A stretch of DNA of 64,000 nucleotides, taken from contig NZ_SMAL01000013.1 of assembly GCF_004342165.1 (NCBI RefSeq), positions 1 to 64,000 of the forward strand, written 5' to 3'. Below, in pieces: positions 35,878-43,706 of this stretch. Below the pieces are notes generated by a model. That model did no database searches. It saw only the letters and a list, made by a program, of their open reading frames with translations, and was not told where the DNA came from. Source of the stretch: Natranaerovirga pectinivora (GTDB lineage: Bacteria > Bacillota > Clostridia > Lachnospirales > DSM-24629). Within the stretch, counting starts at the first letter, position 1; each line of letters begins with the position of its first letter. The position numbers were made by a program, and so were the translations under genes.

Positions 35878-36144
35878 ATGGAAGAAAAGTATTGTCAATC
35901 TTGTGCTATGCCAATGAGAGATACAGATGAAATGTATGGAACAAATTTAGATGGAACCAAGAATGAAGATTACTGTAAGTATTGTTACATGGAGGGGGCA
36001 TTTACATCAGACATTTCTACGGAAAAAATGATCGAAGTTTGTGTTCCACACATGGTTTCTGCAAATTCTGGCATGAGTGAGGATAAAGCCAGAAATATTA
36101 TGAAGGAATTCTTCCCCACATTAAAACGCTGGAAAATAGGATAA
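35878..36144 (+). CDS. Small putative zinc-ribbon protein
   Basis: 88 residues. Four cysteines in C-X2-C and C-X2-C (YCQSCAMPM and YCKYCYMEG), with EEKYCQSCAMPM at the N-terminus typical of the putative zinc-ribbon domain family. The C-terminal half is helical (EDKARNIMKEFFPTLKRW). Strong AAGGAGG. Such proteins often follow regulators and are of unknown role. It lies 66 bases after the WYL gene and is probably its target. Confidence 0.82.
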   Translation: MEEKYCQSCAMPMRDTDEMYGTNLDGTKNEDYCKYCYMEGAFTSDISTEKMIEVCVPHMVSANSGMSEDKARNIMKEFFPTLKRWKIG

Positions 36145-36205
36145 ATACAGAGCGGGCATAGATCTATTTCTATGCCTTCTTGTTTTTGAAAAGGAGGGTT
36201 TATAG

Positions 36206-36952
36206 ATGTGTGATAACTATATTAACTTGGAAATGAATAACATTGCTGAAAAACATTTGTGCTGTGCAATTTCTGACAAGAAACATCAGATTGGTGTTGA
36301 TGTGAAGCGATCTTGGTTAGCTGAAAGGATATCTGAAGGACATGTTTTTAGAAAACTTGATGCTAAAGGAAAGGTTTTTATAGAATACGCGCCATTGGAA
36401 ACTGCTTGGGTTCCTGTTAATGGTGAAAACTATATTTATATATATTGTTTTTGGGTATCAGGTAGTTTCAAGAGTAAGGGACATGGGAAAAAATTGTTAG
36501 AGTATTGCATTGAAGATGCGAAGAGGCATAAGAAATCAGGCATTTGCGTCATTAGTTCAAAGAAAAAAACACCTTTCCTTACAGACAAAAAATATATGCA
36601 AAACTATGGATTTGAAGTAGTAGATGCAATTGGAGATTATGAGCTATTGGCGTTATCATTTGATGACGCAAAACCTATTTTTACTGATAATGCTCGAAAG
36701 CAAGCAATTGATGATAAAGACCTTACAATTTATTACTCAAAGCAATGTCCATATATTCCTAATTGTATAGAGCAGGTTGAACTATTTTGCCAAGATAATA
36801 ATATCCCATTAAACCTGATTGAAGTAGATAATTTAGAAAAAGCTAAATCTGTCCCAGGTGTATTTAATAATTATGCAGTTTTTTATAAAGGAAAATTTAA
36901 AACTATACATTTACTAAATGAAGGATATTTGAAAAAGAAGATTTTGATGTAA
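36206..36952 (+). CDS. GNAT acetyltransferase with YoaP C-terminal domain
   Basis: 248 residues. The N-terminal half is GNAT-like (YIYCFWVSGSFKSKGHGKKLLEYCIEDAKRHKKSG, with the acetyl-CoA loop SKGHGK at about residues 92-97). The C-terminal half matches the YoaP domain (LTIYYSKQCPYIPNCIEQVELFCQDNNIPLNLIEVD), which resembles a thioredoxin fold and contains CPYIPNC. RBS AAAAGGAGG. It follows the zinc-ribbon gene and could share its transcript. Substrate unknown. Confidence 0.85.
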   Translation: MCDNYINLEMNNIAEKHLCCAISDKKHQIGVDVKRSWLAERISEGHVFRKLDAKGKVFIEYAPLETAWVPVNGENYIYIYCFWVSGSFKSKGHGKKLLEYCIEDAKRHKKSGICVISSKKKTPFLTDKKYMQNYGFEVVDAIGDYELLALSFDDAKPIFTDNARKQAIDDKDLTIYYSKQCPYIPNCIEQVELFCQDNNIPLNLIEVDNLEKAKSVPGVFNNYAVFYKGKFKTIHLLNEGYLKKKILM

Positions 36953-37221
36953 GCTCATGATAAATTAAAAAGAATGCAAAACAATTCTCTCAAAAAAAAT
37001 AAATCTAAAATCAAAATGTGGAATTACCATGATTTTTAGGGTTGGTAGTACTCGGTAACATATCAGTATGTTTTGTCTTTCTCAGAAAATATTAACTGTA
37101 GAATATAAGTTGATATGAGGATACTTGTTCATAATTTAGAGTTTTATCAAAAGTGACATTTTCTAAAATTAATCATAAGGTGACATTATCACAAGTTAAT
37201 AACGTTTACATTTGGATTATA

Positions 37222-37277
37222 TTGACAAAGGGATATTTCTTTGATATTATATTACCGGTGGTAATTACCATTGGTAA
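37222..37277 (+). promoter_or_regulatory. Promoter with two TetR-type operators
   Basis: TTGACA (37222-37227), 17 bp, TATTAT (37245-37250), then directly TTACC-GGT-GGTAA (37252-37264) and TTACC-ATT-GGTAA (37265-37277). The same layout (TTGACA-17-TATTAT-TTACCnnnGGTAA) precedes the TetR gene at 55899. The DNA upstream (36953-37221) holds no gene, only two similar GTGACATT motifs near 37153 and 37180. Confidence 0.75.
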
Positions 37278-37331
37278 TATAGGGGGAGTCACTAAATTAA
37301 CATGATTCACATTATAAAGCAGGAGGTTATT

Positions 37332-38213
37332 ATGAACTCAAAATGTATAAGTATAAAACGGATAATTATTATAAACATCATTGCTATTCTCTTTTCAGCA
37401 ATTTTTGCAATAATTGTTCATGCGCTTTTACCGTCTTCCTTAGATGATATTCAATTTGATAGCATACTTGTTGAATTGTTTGGATTTCCTTTTGTGGCAT
37501 CATTATATTTCATTGTATTATTTACCCATTGTGCCATTGCAGTAAGATACATAGGAGTTAGATCAGAGGCAACCAAATTTCAAATAGGTATCCGATTTGG
37601 AGTTGTATTTGCAATGATTTATTTGCTAGGAATGCAAGAGGTGGTAGTTGAAGCTACTGCTTTTTCAGAGTGGGGGCTCGGATTTGTTAAACATAACTTT
37701 ATTATGGGAATAGGTGATGCAATACCTGCAATATCGTTATGTTTTGTTATTAGCTTTTTTACGATAGCAAATAAAGAAAAAAGTAATTTAATTCATAAAC
37801 TGAACTTTTCAGATATCATAAAGGCGGTTAGCATTATTGCTTTTGCTATAGTTGTTGGGCGAACATTTGCCTACGAAAGTGGTATTATAACAAGTAACTA
37901 TGATACATATCCAATTCCAACCTATGTGTGGACAGTTTTATTTGGATTAATGCTTGGTTTTATTTATGTGATTTTATATCCTTTATTAGCATATAAAAAT
38001 AATCTAAATTATATACCATTAAGGTTAGCAATAGTTGTTGGTTTAAATTGGATAATCTTTAACTGCTTTATAGGTCTAATTTTTAAAGATACTATGTTTG
38101 AAATGCTTCTACGAAGTGGATTAGATGTTTTGATATTTTTTATAGCTTCAATAATAATAGGTAAATATATTATTGCTAAAGAGTTCATTAGTAAAGATAG
38201 ATTCTATGGATGA
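37332..38213 (+). CDS. Polytopic membrane protein of unknown function
   Basis: 293 residues from ATG 37332 (AGGAGG five bases upstream); an upstream in-frame ATG at 37302 lacks an RBS. About eight hydrophobic helices, the first at residues 8-30. No transporter or enzyme motif recognised. It is preceded by a consensus promoter with two TTACCnnnGGTAA dyads, so it is probably repressed by the TetR-family protein encoded at 55899. That suggests a role in response to the ligand of that repressor. Confidence 0.7.
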   Translation: MNSKCISIKRIIIINIIAILFSAIFAIIVHALLPSSLDDIQFDSILVELFGFPFVASLYFIVLFTHCAIAVRYIGVRSEATKFQIGIRFGVVFAMIYLLGMQEVVVEATAFSEWGLGFVKHNFIMGIGDAIPAISLCFVISFFTIANKEKSNLIHKLNFSDIIKAVSIIAFAIVVGRTFAYESGIITSNYDTYPIPTYVWTVLFGLMLGFIYVILYPLLAYKNNLNYIPLRLAIVVGLNWIIFNCFIGLIFKDTMFEMLLRSGLDVLIFFIASIIIGKYIIAKEFISKDRFYG

Positions 38214-38267
38214 CTATTTGGACCATCTTCTTAATAAGTTTTAAAAACTTGGAAGCGTGTTATATAT

Positions 38268-38294
38268 CCCCCAAACTAGGTTTGGGGTTTTTTT
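38268..38294 (+). terminator. Terminator after the membrane protein gene
   Basis: CCCCCAAACTAGGTTTGGGG followed by TTTTTTT. The core CAAACTAGGTTTG resembles four other terminators of the accessory region. It is followed by GATCC...TTACGCA, as is the terminator at 62400. Confidence 0.88.
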
Positions 38295-38432
38295 GATCCC
38301 CAGAAGTCTAGCTTTTACGCAAATTAATATCATTACTGCGTTTACAGTTGAATCCCAAGTTAGCAAGAAGAGAGAAGTTGAATCAGATAACGGCAAAGAA
38401 TCCAACAATAATGAAATAAGTCAGTGGAACTA

Positions 38433-38661
38433 TTAGGCCGGGCATAATCCACTCTTTTCATTACTACATGCAGGCCGAGTCATGCAATATACCTTTAGTC
38501 CATCAATGATTTTAGTATCCTTAAGCTCATATCCAAACCTTTCGTAATAAACCACATTCTGCTCATTTTCTGTATCAAGTGCAATAGGGTAGGATGGCTG
38601 GGAAGATTCTGCAATTTCGTGAAATTCTCTTAGAACCTTTTTACCGATGTCCTTTTGATAA
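38433..38661 (-). pseudogene. C-terminal fragment of a GNAT acetyltransferase
   Basis: On the minus strand an open frame encodes KVLREFHEIAESSQPSYPIA, then LDTENEQNVVYYERFGYEL and GLKVYCMTRPAC before a stop. This is the typical C-terminal GNAT motif (LDT..N...YYERFGYE). The N-terminal half is missing, and the break coincides with the start of a RAYT relic at 38661, so insertion or deletion by that element probably destroyed it. Confidence 0.75.
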
Positions 38662-38763
38662 AGAATAATGACTAGTACTTTAGTTATTATGATAAAATAA
38701 AATTAATAGCTAAACAACTGAAAGTAAAGTTAGATCAAGAAGGTATTATTGAGAAGATAAACC
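38661..38763 (+). mobile_element. RAYT element relic
   Basis: About 100 bp match the transposase gene around codons 175-215 (AAGAATAATGACTAGT..., TTAGATCAAGAAGGTATTAT, GAGAAGATAA). Both terminal repeats are missing. It joins the broken GNAT gene to the leader of msrB. Confidence 0.75.
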
Positions 38764-38790
38764 TAACTAAAAATGAAGAGGTGTTGCTTG

Positions 38791-39282
38791 ATGAATAAAA
38801 ATGAAGAGTTTACAAATGAAAATAAGTGGAAAATAGAAAAAGACATCCAACAACTAAAGGAAAAACTCACACCACTACAATATGAAGTTACACAAAATAA
38901 TGCCACAGAGAAGCCATTTCAGAACGAATTTTATGATAAGGATGAGGAGGGCATTTATGTGGATATTGTTTCAGGTGAACCACTATTTAGCTCAAAAGAT
39001 AAATATAATTCTGGATGCGGCTGGCCAAGTTTTACACAACCTATTAACCGTTATCATATTGTTGATAAAATGGATAAGAATTATGGTATGATTCGAACGG
39101 AAGTACGTAGTAAGTATGGTGATTCTCATCTTGGTCATGTGTTCAATGATGGACCAAGGGAAGAGGGAGGCCTTAGATATTGTATTAATTCAGCTGCATT
39201 ACGTTTCATTCCCAAAAGCCAGTTAAAAAAAGAAGGATACGGTGAGTATGAAGGAATTTTTGAGGAATTTACTAGGAGGTAA
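38791..39282 (+). CDS. msrB: Peptide-methionine (R)-S-oxide reductase
   Basis: 163 residues from ATG 38791 (GAAGAGGTG upstream). SelR-domain motifs [18 protein letters not shown] (recycling Cys about 76), [13 protein letters not shown] and catalytic Cys in [11 protein letters not shown] (about 131). The two zinc-binding CxxC pairs of some MsrB proteins are absent. It repairs oxidised methionine using thioredoxin. Its RBS lies right after a RAYT relic, so its original promoter may have been displaced. Confidence 0.95.
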   Translation: MNKNEEFTNENKWKIEKDIQQLKEKLTPLQYEVTQNNATEKPFQNEFYDKDEEGIYVDIVSGEPLFSSKDKYNSGCGWPSFTQPINRYHIVDKMDKNYGMIRTEVRSKYGDSHLGHVFNDGPREEGGLRYCINSAALRFIPKSQLKKEGYGEYEGIFEEFTRR

Positions 39283-39303
39283 TTATGAGTAAGACAAGGG
39301 TAT

Positions 39304-39829
39304 AAGACAAGGGGACGTTTCCGTTGTCTTATTAAAAGTTAAGTGTTATACTAAAATGAGGTGATAGAATATGGCAAGGCAAGCAAGAAATAGATTTAAT
39401 AGCGAAGTAATAGAAGCAGAGTTATATATATACATCAAAATCCAGTAAAAGCTAAAATAGTAGATAAAGCTGATGAATAGGATTGGAGTAGTTATAAAGA
39501 ATATGAACTATAATACAAGCAAAAAGAGACATTCATTAATGCAAGTGTTATTAAGAATATTTTAAGACAATACGTGAATTAAAGGCCTATATGAATGAAA
39601 AGAATAATGACCAGTGCTTGGATTATTGTGATAAAATAAAATATACAGATAAACAATTAAAAGAAAAGTTAGATCAAGAAGGTATTATAGAGAAGATCAA
39701 CAAAGAAAATATAGAGATAAGAATTTGGAAGTAGGGGTTAGTATTCAACAATTAGGGAGAGTTCTTGGAATAGGCAAGTCAATTGTAGAAAAAGCGACTA
39801 AGTGACAGTGGAAACGTCCCCGTGTCTCC
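39304..39829 (+). mobile_element. Degenerate RAYT element with both ends
   Basis: Left hairpin AAGACAA (39304-39310) ... TTGTCTT (39324-39330) around GGGGACGTTTCCG; right end GTGACAGTGGAAACGTCCCC (about 39803-39822). The gene starts ATGGCAAGGCAAGCAAGA (39372) but jumps to the codons for NRFNSEV, so about 85 codons are deleted. Further small deletions and in-frame stops follow. The conserved C-terminal LGRVLGIGKSIVEKA part is still visible. Not functional. A partial duplicate of the left end lies at 39291-39300. Confidence 0.85.
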
Positions 39830-39864
39830 CCCAAGTTCCATAAAAAGGAAAGGAAAGTTTGATA

Positions 39865-41199
39865 ATGGTCCATAAAAATAAGATACTTAATTTTATACTC
39901 AACAGTACATTTGAAACAATTCTCGATCAAATTGATGAAATTCATCCAGTTGACTTTTTAGAAGCCCTTGCTGAATTTGAAGAAGACCCTTTACTCATAC
40001 TTACCAAATTACCAGATGAGTACGTAGGGCATTTACTTGACTATGCTGAAGACGATGAAAAGTTTAAATTGCTTTCACTTTTTTCAGAAAAGAGAAAAGG
40101 TCAAATCGTTTCAGAGATGTCATCTGATGAGCTTGTAGATTTACTAGGCAGTCTTGATGAAGAAGACAAAATTAGCATCATCAACAATATGAACGTTGAT
40201 GTTGTTGAAGAAGTGAAAGAGCTGCTCTCCTACGACCCTGAATCAGCAGGAGGGATAATGGCTACTGAGTTTATAGCCATTAAGGAATCATTTACAGTTA
40301 ATCAAACCATAGAGTATTTACGAACTACGGCTCCTGGCTCAGAAACACCATATTATATCTATGTGGTTGATGATTTTGATGTATTAAAAGGAGTTGTTCC
40401 ATTAAGAGAGATTATAATTTCTGATCCAAACACACTGGTAAAAGACATTATGATAGAAAATATAATAAGTGCACCCGTTGATATGGATCAAGAAGAGGTC
40501 GGTCATATTTTTGAAAAATACGGCTTTATGGCAGTGCCTGTAGTGGATCATAAAGGTGTGATATTAGGTATTGTAACCGTTGACGACGTGATGGAAATCA
40601 TGAAAGAAGAATACACAGAAGATATGTTCAGACTTGCTGGACTTGATGAAGAAGAAAAAATCTCTGGATCTGTTTCAAGCGCTATTAAATCCCGTTTACC
40701 ATGGTTGCTGGTTAACTTAGTCACAGCAATACTTGCAGCTGCAACCGTAAGTCTATTTGAAAATACCATTGCACAAATAGTTGCCCTTGCTACATTTATG
40801 CCTATTGTGGCTGGAATGGGAGGAAATGCTGGGACGCAGACACTTACCATGATTATCAGAGGTATTGCTTTAGGAGAATTAAGCTATGAAAACCAAAAGG
40901 AAATATTACATAAAGAAATCTGTATTGGCTTAATCAATGGATTATGTCTTGGTCTTGTGGTTGCTTGTCTAGGGTATTTCTGGGTGGGTAGTTTTGCTTT
41001 TGGGTTTGTCATTGGTCTAGCGATGTTTTTAAACCTAGTTGTTGCTACTGTGTCGGGTTATTATGTTCCAGTTATACTAAAAAAAATTGGTGTTGACCCA
41101 GCATTAGCATCAGCTGTATTTGTTACAACGGTCACAGATGTTTTAGGCTTTTTCTTTTTCTTAGGTCTCGCTACCATTATGATTACTTTTTTAATTTAA
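39865..41199 (+). CDS. mgtE: Magnesium transporter MgtE
   Basis: 444 residues from ATG 39865 (AGGAAAG upstream). N-terminal MgtE superhelix (about 20-125, with YDPESAGGIM), two CBS domains (about 130-250), and a C-terminal five-helix channel domain with PIVAGMGGNAGTQT, the family signature. Cytoplasmic domains close the channel when Mg2+ is high. It lies 35 bases after a RAYT relic and ends in a terminator. Confidence 0.95.
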   Translation: MVHKNKILNFILNSTFETILDQIDEIHPVDFLEALAEFEEDPLLILTKLPDEYVGHLLDYAEDDEKFKLLSLFSEKRKGQIVSEMSSDELVDLLGSLDEEDKISIINNMNVDVVEEVKELLSYDPESAGGIMATEFIAIKESFTVNQTIEYLRTTAPGSETPYYIYVVDDFDVLKGVVPLREIIISDPNTLVKDIMIENIISAPVDMDQEEVGHIFEKYGFMAVPVVDHKGVILGIVTVDDVMEIMKEEYTEDMFRLAGLDEEEKISGSVSSAIKSRLPWLLVNLVTAILAAATVSLFENTIAQIVALATFMPIVAGMGGNAGTQTLTMIIRGIALGELSYENQKEILHKEICIGLINGLCLGLVVACLGYFWVGSFAFGFVIGLAMFLNLVVATVSGYYVPVILKKIGVDPALASAVFVTTVTDVLGFFFFLGLATIMITFLI

Positions 41200-41227
41200 T
41201 GTGCCTAAATGTCGGTACCTTCTTAAT

Positions 41228-41267
41228 AAAACCGTTATTTGTTGTAATCAGACAAATAGCGGTTTTT
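41228..41267 (+). terminator. Terminator after mgtE
   Basis: AAAACCGTTATTTG (41228-41241) pairs with CAAATAGCGGTTTT (41253-41266, one wobble), ending in a T-run. Confidence 0.85.
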
Positions 41268-41302
41268 TGTCTGTATTTCTGAATTTGATATACATAAAGA
41301 GG

Positions 41303-41350
41303 TTGACATGTAAGAATTTAAAACATATAATATAGTTAGTAAAACTAACT
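41303..41350 (+). promoter_or_regulatory. Consensus promoter and MarR operator
   Basis: TTGACA (41303-41308), 17 bp, TATAAT (41326-41331): exact consensus. It is followed two bases later by AGTTAGT (41334-41340), AAA, ACTAACT (41344-41350), a perfect dyad at the expected transcription start. Likely autoregulation by the MarR protein encoded 30 bases downstream. Confidence 0.8.
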
Positions 41351-41379
41351 AACTACATACAAGAATCGGAGCTGATACA

Positions 41380-41808
41380 ATGCAGGAAAATATCACCCTA
41401 GCAGCAGAAGAAATAGCTATGTTCTGTAGATTACATATGAACGTAAAAAAAGGATTGCCTATTAGATCTAGTGAGATGGGTGTGCTTATTTACATACAAA
41501 AGCAAAATGAAGCTGTTACGCCATTAATGATAAGCAATTTTTTTCAGATTGCTAAACCTTCCGTGACGACAATGGTTAATGAGCTAATTAAAAAGAATTA
41601 TTTAACCAAAATGCCGTCGGCCACAGATGGGAGAAGTTATACTGTATCTATTACTGACAAAGGGCAAGAGCTAGTGGCATCAACACATTATGAATATTTT
41701 AAATCCATAGAACTACTTAAGGAGCAAATGGGAGTCGAGGATTTTGATACATTTCTTAGATTAATACAGAATGCAAATGAAATACTTAAGGGGGCTAAAA
41801 ATCAATGA
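41380..41808 (+). CDS. MarR family transcriptional regulator
   Basis: 142 residues. Winged helix with VTPLMISNFFQIAKPSVTTMVNELIKKNYLTK and the wing SATDGRSYTVSITDKGQEL. It overlaps the next gene by four bases (ATGA), so the operon is translationally coupled. With the dyad over its own promoter it probably represses itself and the two downstream oxidoreductase-like genes until an inducer binds. Confidence 0.9.
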   Translation: MQENITLAAEEIAMFCRLHMNVKKGLPIRSSEMGVLIYIQKQNEAVTPLMISNFFQIAKPSVTTMVNELIKKNYLTKMPSATDGRSYTVSITDKGQELVASTHYEYFKSIELLKEQMGVEDFDTFLRLIQNANEILKGAKNQ

Positions 41809-42659
41809 AAGTATTGATAACTGGAGCATCGGGGAATGTAGGAAGATATGTGGTAAAAGAGTTATTGAGTAAGGGGGAAACTGTAGTTGCAGCAGGAACT
41901 AATACTGAGAAATTAAAGAAAATTTTTGGAGAAACTGTTGATGTCGTTAACTTTGACTTTGCAGATGAAAAAACATATGAAAAAGCACTAGAAGAAGTAG
42001 ATCGTGTATTTTTAATGAGGCCGCCCCATCTTGGGAAACCAGAGGATCTCTACCCTTTTATTGACGCTTTGAAATCGCATAATATAAAATTGGTTTCTTT
42101 CTTATCTTTAATGGGTGTTGAAAAGAATACCATACCGCCTCATCATAAGATTGAGAAATATATTGAAAAATTAGGTATTCCATATGCTCATATTAGGCCA
42201 GGATTTTTTATGCAAAATGTATCTGGGATTCACTCAGTAGAGATAAAAGAGAATAATGAAATATTTATTCCAGCTGGTAAGAGTAAATCAAGCTTTATTG
42301 ATGCAGCAGACATTGGGCTATCAGTAGCAACATTGTTACATGAGTCAGAAAAATACAAAAACACAGCTCACACCATAACTGGAGCAGAGTCGTTAGATTA
42401 TTATAACATAGCAAAAATTTTAAGCGAGGTTACTGGGAAGAAAATAATATATAAAAAACCTGGCTTTTTAAATTATAGAAGTTACTACATTAAGAAAAGG
42501 GGACTAGACAAAAATTATGTAAACGTAACCGTAGCCCTTTACTTTATGACGAGAATGGGGACTGCTAAAATGGTAACCAATGAGTTCTACCATCTTACAG
42601 GGCGAAAACCTCGAACTTTTCTCGAGTTTGCAAGTGAAAATGTTAATTGTTTCGTTTAG
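41805..42659 (+). CDS. NmrA-like NAD(P)-binding protein
   Basis: 284 residues. Rossmann motif VLITGASGNVGRYVVKELL at the N-terminus, then FLMRPPHLG and the substrate region YAHIRPGFFMQN. This matches NmrA/SDR-atypical proteins close to quinone reductases of the QorB/YtfG type. It lacks a canonical YxxxK. It probably reduces quinones or senses NAD(P) redox state. RBS GGGGG. Middle gene of the MarR operon. Confidence 0.87.
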   Translation: MKVLITGASGNVGRYVVKELLSKGETVVAAGTNTEKLKKIFGETVDVVNFDFADEKTYEKALEEVDRVFLMRPPHLGKPEDLYPFIDALKSHNIKLVSFLSLMGVEKNTIPPHHKIEKYIEKLGIPYAHIRPGFFMQNVSGIHSVEIKENNEIFIPAGKSKSSFIDAADIGLSVATLLHESEKYKNTAHTITGAESLDYYNIAKILSEVTGKKIIYKKPGFLNYRSYYIKKRGLDKNYVNVTVALYFMTRMGTAKMVTNEFYHLTGRKPRTFLEFASENVNCFV

Positions 42660-42700
42660 AAAAACCTTGTTATACCTAATTATGAAGGGGGAATCAGATT

Positions 42701-43408
42701 ATGAATCTATTAAAAGACATTTTACCTATATTTAAAAAATATCAAATTACTTTTAAAGAAAAATATAGAGAAGTTGGTGACATTTATACCTTTATATTCG
42801 AATCAGAAGAACAAATTAATTGGAAGGCTGGTCAGCATGGGATATGCACAATAAATCATGTAAAGATTAATAAACCTACACGGGCTTTTAGTATAGCGTC
42901 CATACCATCTGAAGGACATATAAAGATTTCCATGAGAATAAGTGAAAATCCAAGTGAATATAAACAAGCGTTATTAAATCTTCAGCCAGGAATGAAAATA
43001 TCCATGAGAGGGCCAATTGGATCCTTTTATACTGAAAATCAAAAACCACTATTGTTTATTGCGGGAGGCATAGGTATAACCCCTTATAGAGCTTTAATAA
43101 AAAATCTATTATTGAAATCTGTTCAAATGTCTAATGATGTTCAATTGCTTTACATGGACAGTCGAGAAGAGTTTATATATAGAGAGGAACTAGAGGAAGC
43201 TGGTAGATTATCCGCCATCAACACTAAGTATTTAAACAAACGTGAAGCTTTAAATGAAGAAATAGAAAAGTTTATAGCTAAGCATAATAATGAAGGGGAA
43301 TACTTTATTGTTGGGACAAAATCTATGGTTAATCCCATAAAAGCTTTATTGAAAAGCAAAGGGATTAAGAAAAAGAATATAAAAAAAGATACATTTTTTG
43401 GCTACTAA
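42701..43408 (+). CDS. Ferredoxin-NADP+ reductase-like flavoprotein
   Basis: 235 residues. FAD-binding region RAFSIASIPSEGHIKISMR (RxxS), MRGPIGSF, NAD(P)-binding FIAGGIGITPYRALIKNL and the terminal FFGY. This is the FNR superfamily core without a ferredoxin or globin domain. It probably passes electrons from NAD(P)H to an unknown partner. Third gene of the MarR operon (41 bases after the NmrA-like gene), suggesting a role in redox or quinone stress. Confidence 0.87.
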   Translation: MNLLKDILPIFKKYQITFKEKYREVGDIYTFIFESEEQINWKAGQHGICTINHVKINKPTRAFSIASIPSEGHIKISMRISENPSEYKQALLNLQPGMKISMRGPIGSFYTENQKPLLFIAGGIGITPYRALIKNLLLKSVQMSNDVQLLYMDSREEFIYREELEEAGRLSAINTKYLNKREALNEEIEKFIAKHNNEGEYFIVGTKSMVNPIKALLKSKGIKKKNIKKDTFFGY

Positions 43409-43427
43409 AATATATAAAATAATCATT

Positions 43428-43471
43428 ATAAGCTCAATTTGCAATGTAATTACTTGCTAATTGGGCTATTT
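43428..43471 (+). terminator. Possible terminator of the MarR operon
   Basis: AGCTCAATT (43430-43438) pairs with AATTGGGCT (43458-43466, one wobble), then ATTTTA. The loop of about 19 bases has weak internal pairing. Confidence 0.5.
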
Positions 43472-43640
43472 TAAAGCATTTCTTTATTGGTAAAAATAGT
43501 AAAAATGAATTAAATACGACTTGAGACGTCATAATATGACAAAAGCGTTGCTAATCCACAAGGAAATGCTATAATATAGATATATATTATTTTGAAGTAT
43601 GATAAAAGGTAAAAAGATGTGGTAACTGTTGTTTTATTGC

Positions 43641-43687
43641 AACCTTGTGACTGTAGCATAGAGAAAGGCATGTTACAAGGTTAATAT
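43641..43687 (+). repeat. 47-bp repeat, copy 2
   Basis: AACCTTGTG...TGTAG, a variable middle, and CATGTTACAAGGTTAATAT, matching 4576-4622 in length and flanks. It ends 19 bases before the MCP start, so it lies in the untranslated leader. It matches no riboswitch class known to me. Confidence 0.7.
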
Positions 43688-43706
43688 GGAAAGGGTGAAC
43701 GGTTGT

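Noticed and set aside
37150-37192. IS21-like end or operator from two GTGACATT motifs
   Set aside because: Only two short similar motifs, no transposase and no opposite end.
43500-43706. Cyclic di-GMP riboswitch before the MCP gene
   Set aside because: No GEMM-I or GEMM-II conserved core was recognisable; only the 47-bp repeat is present.
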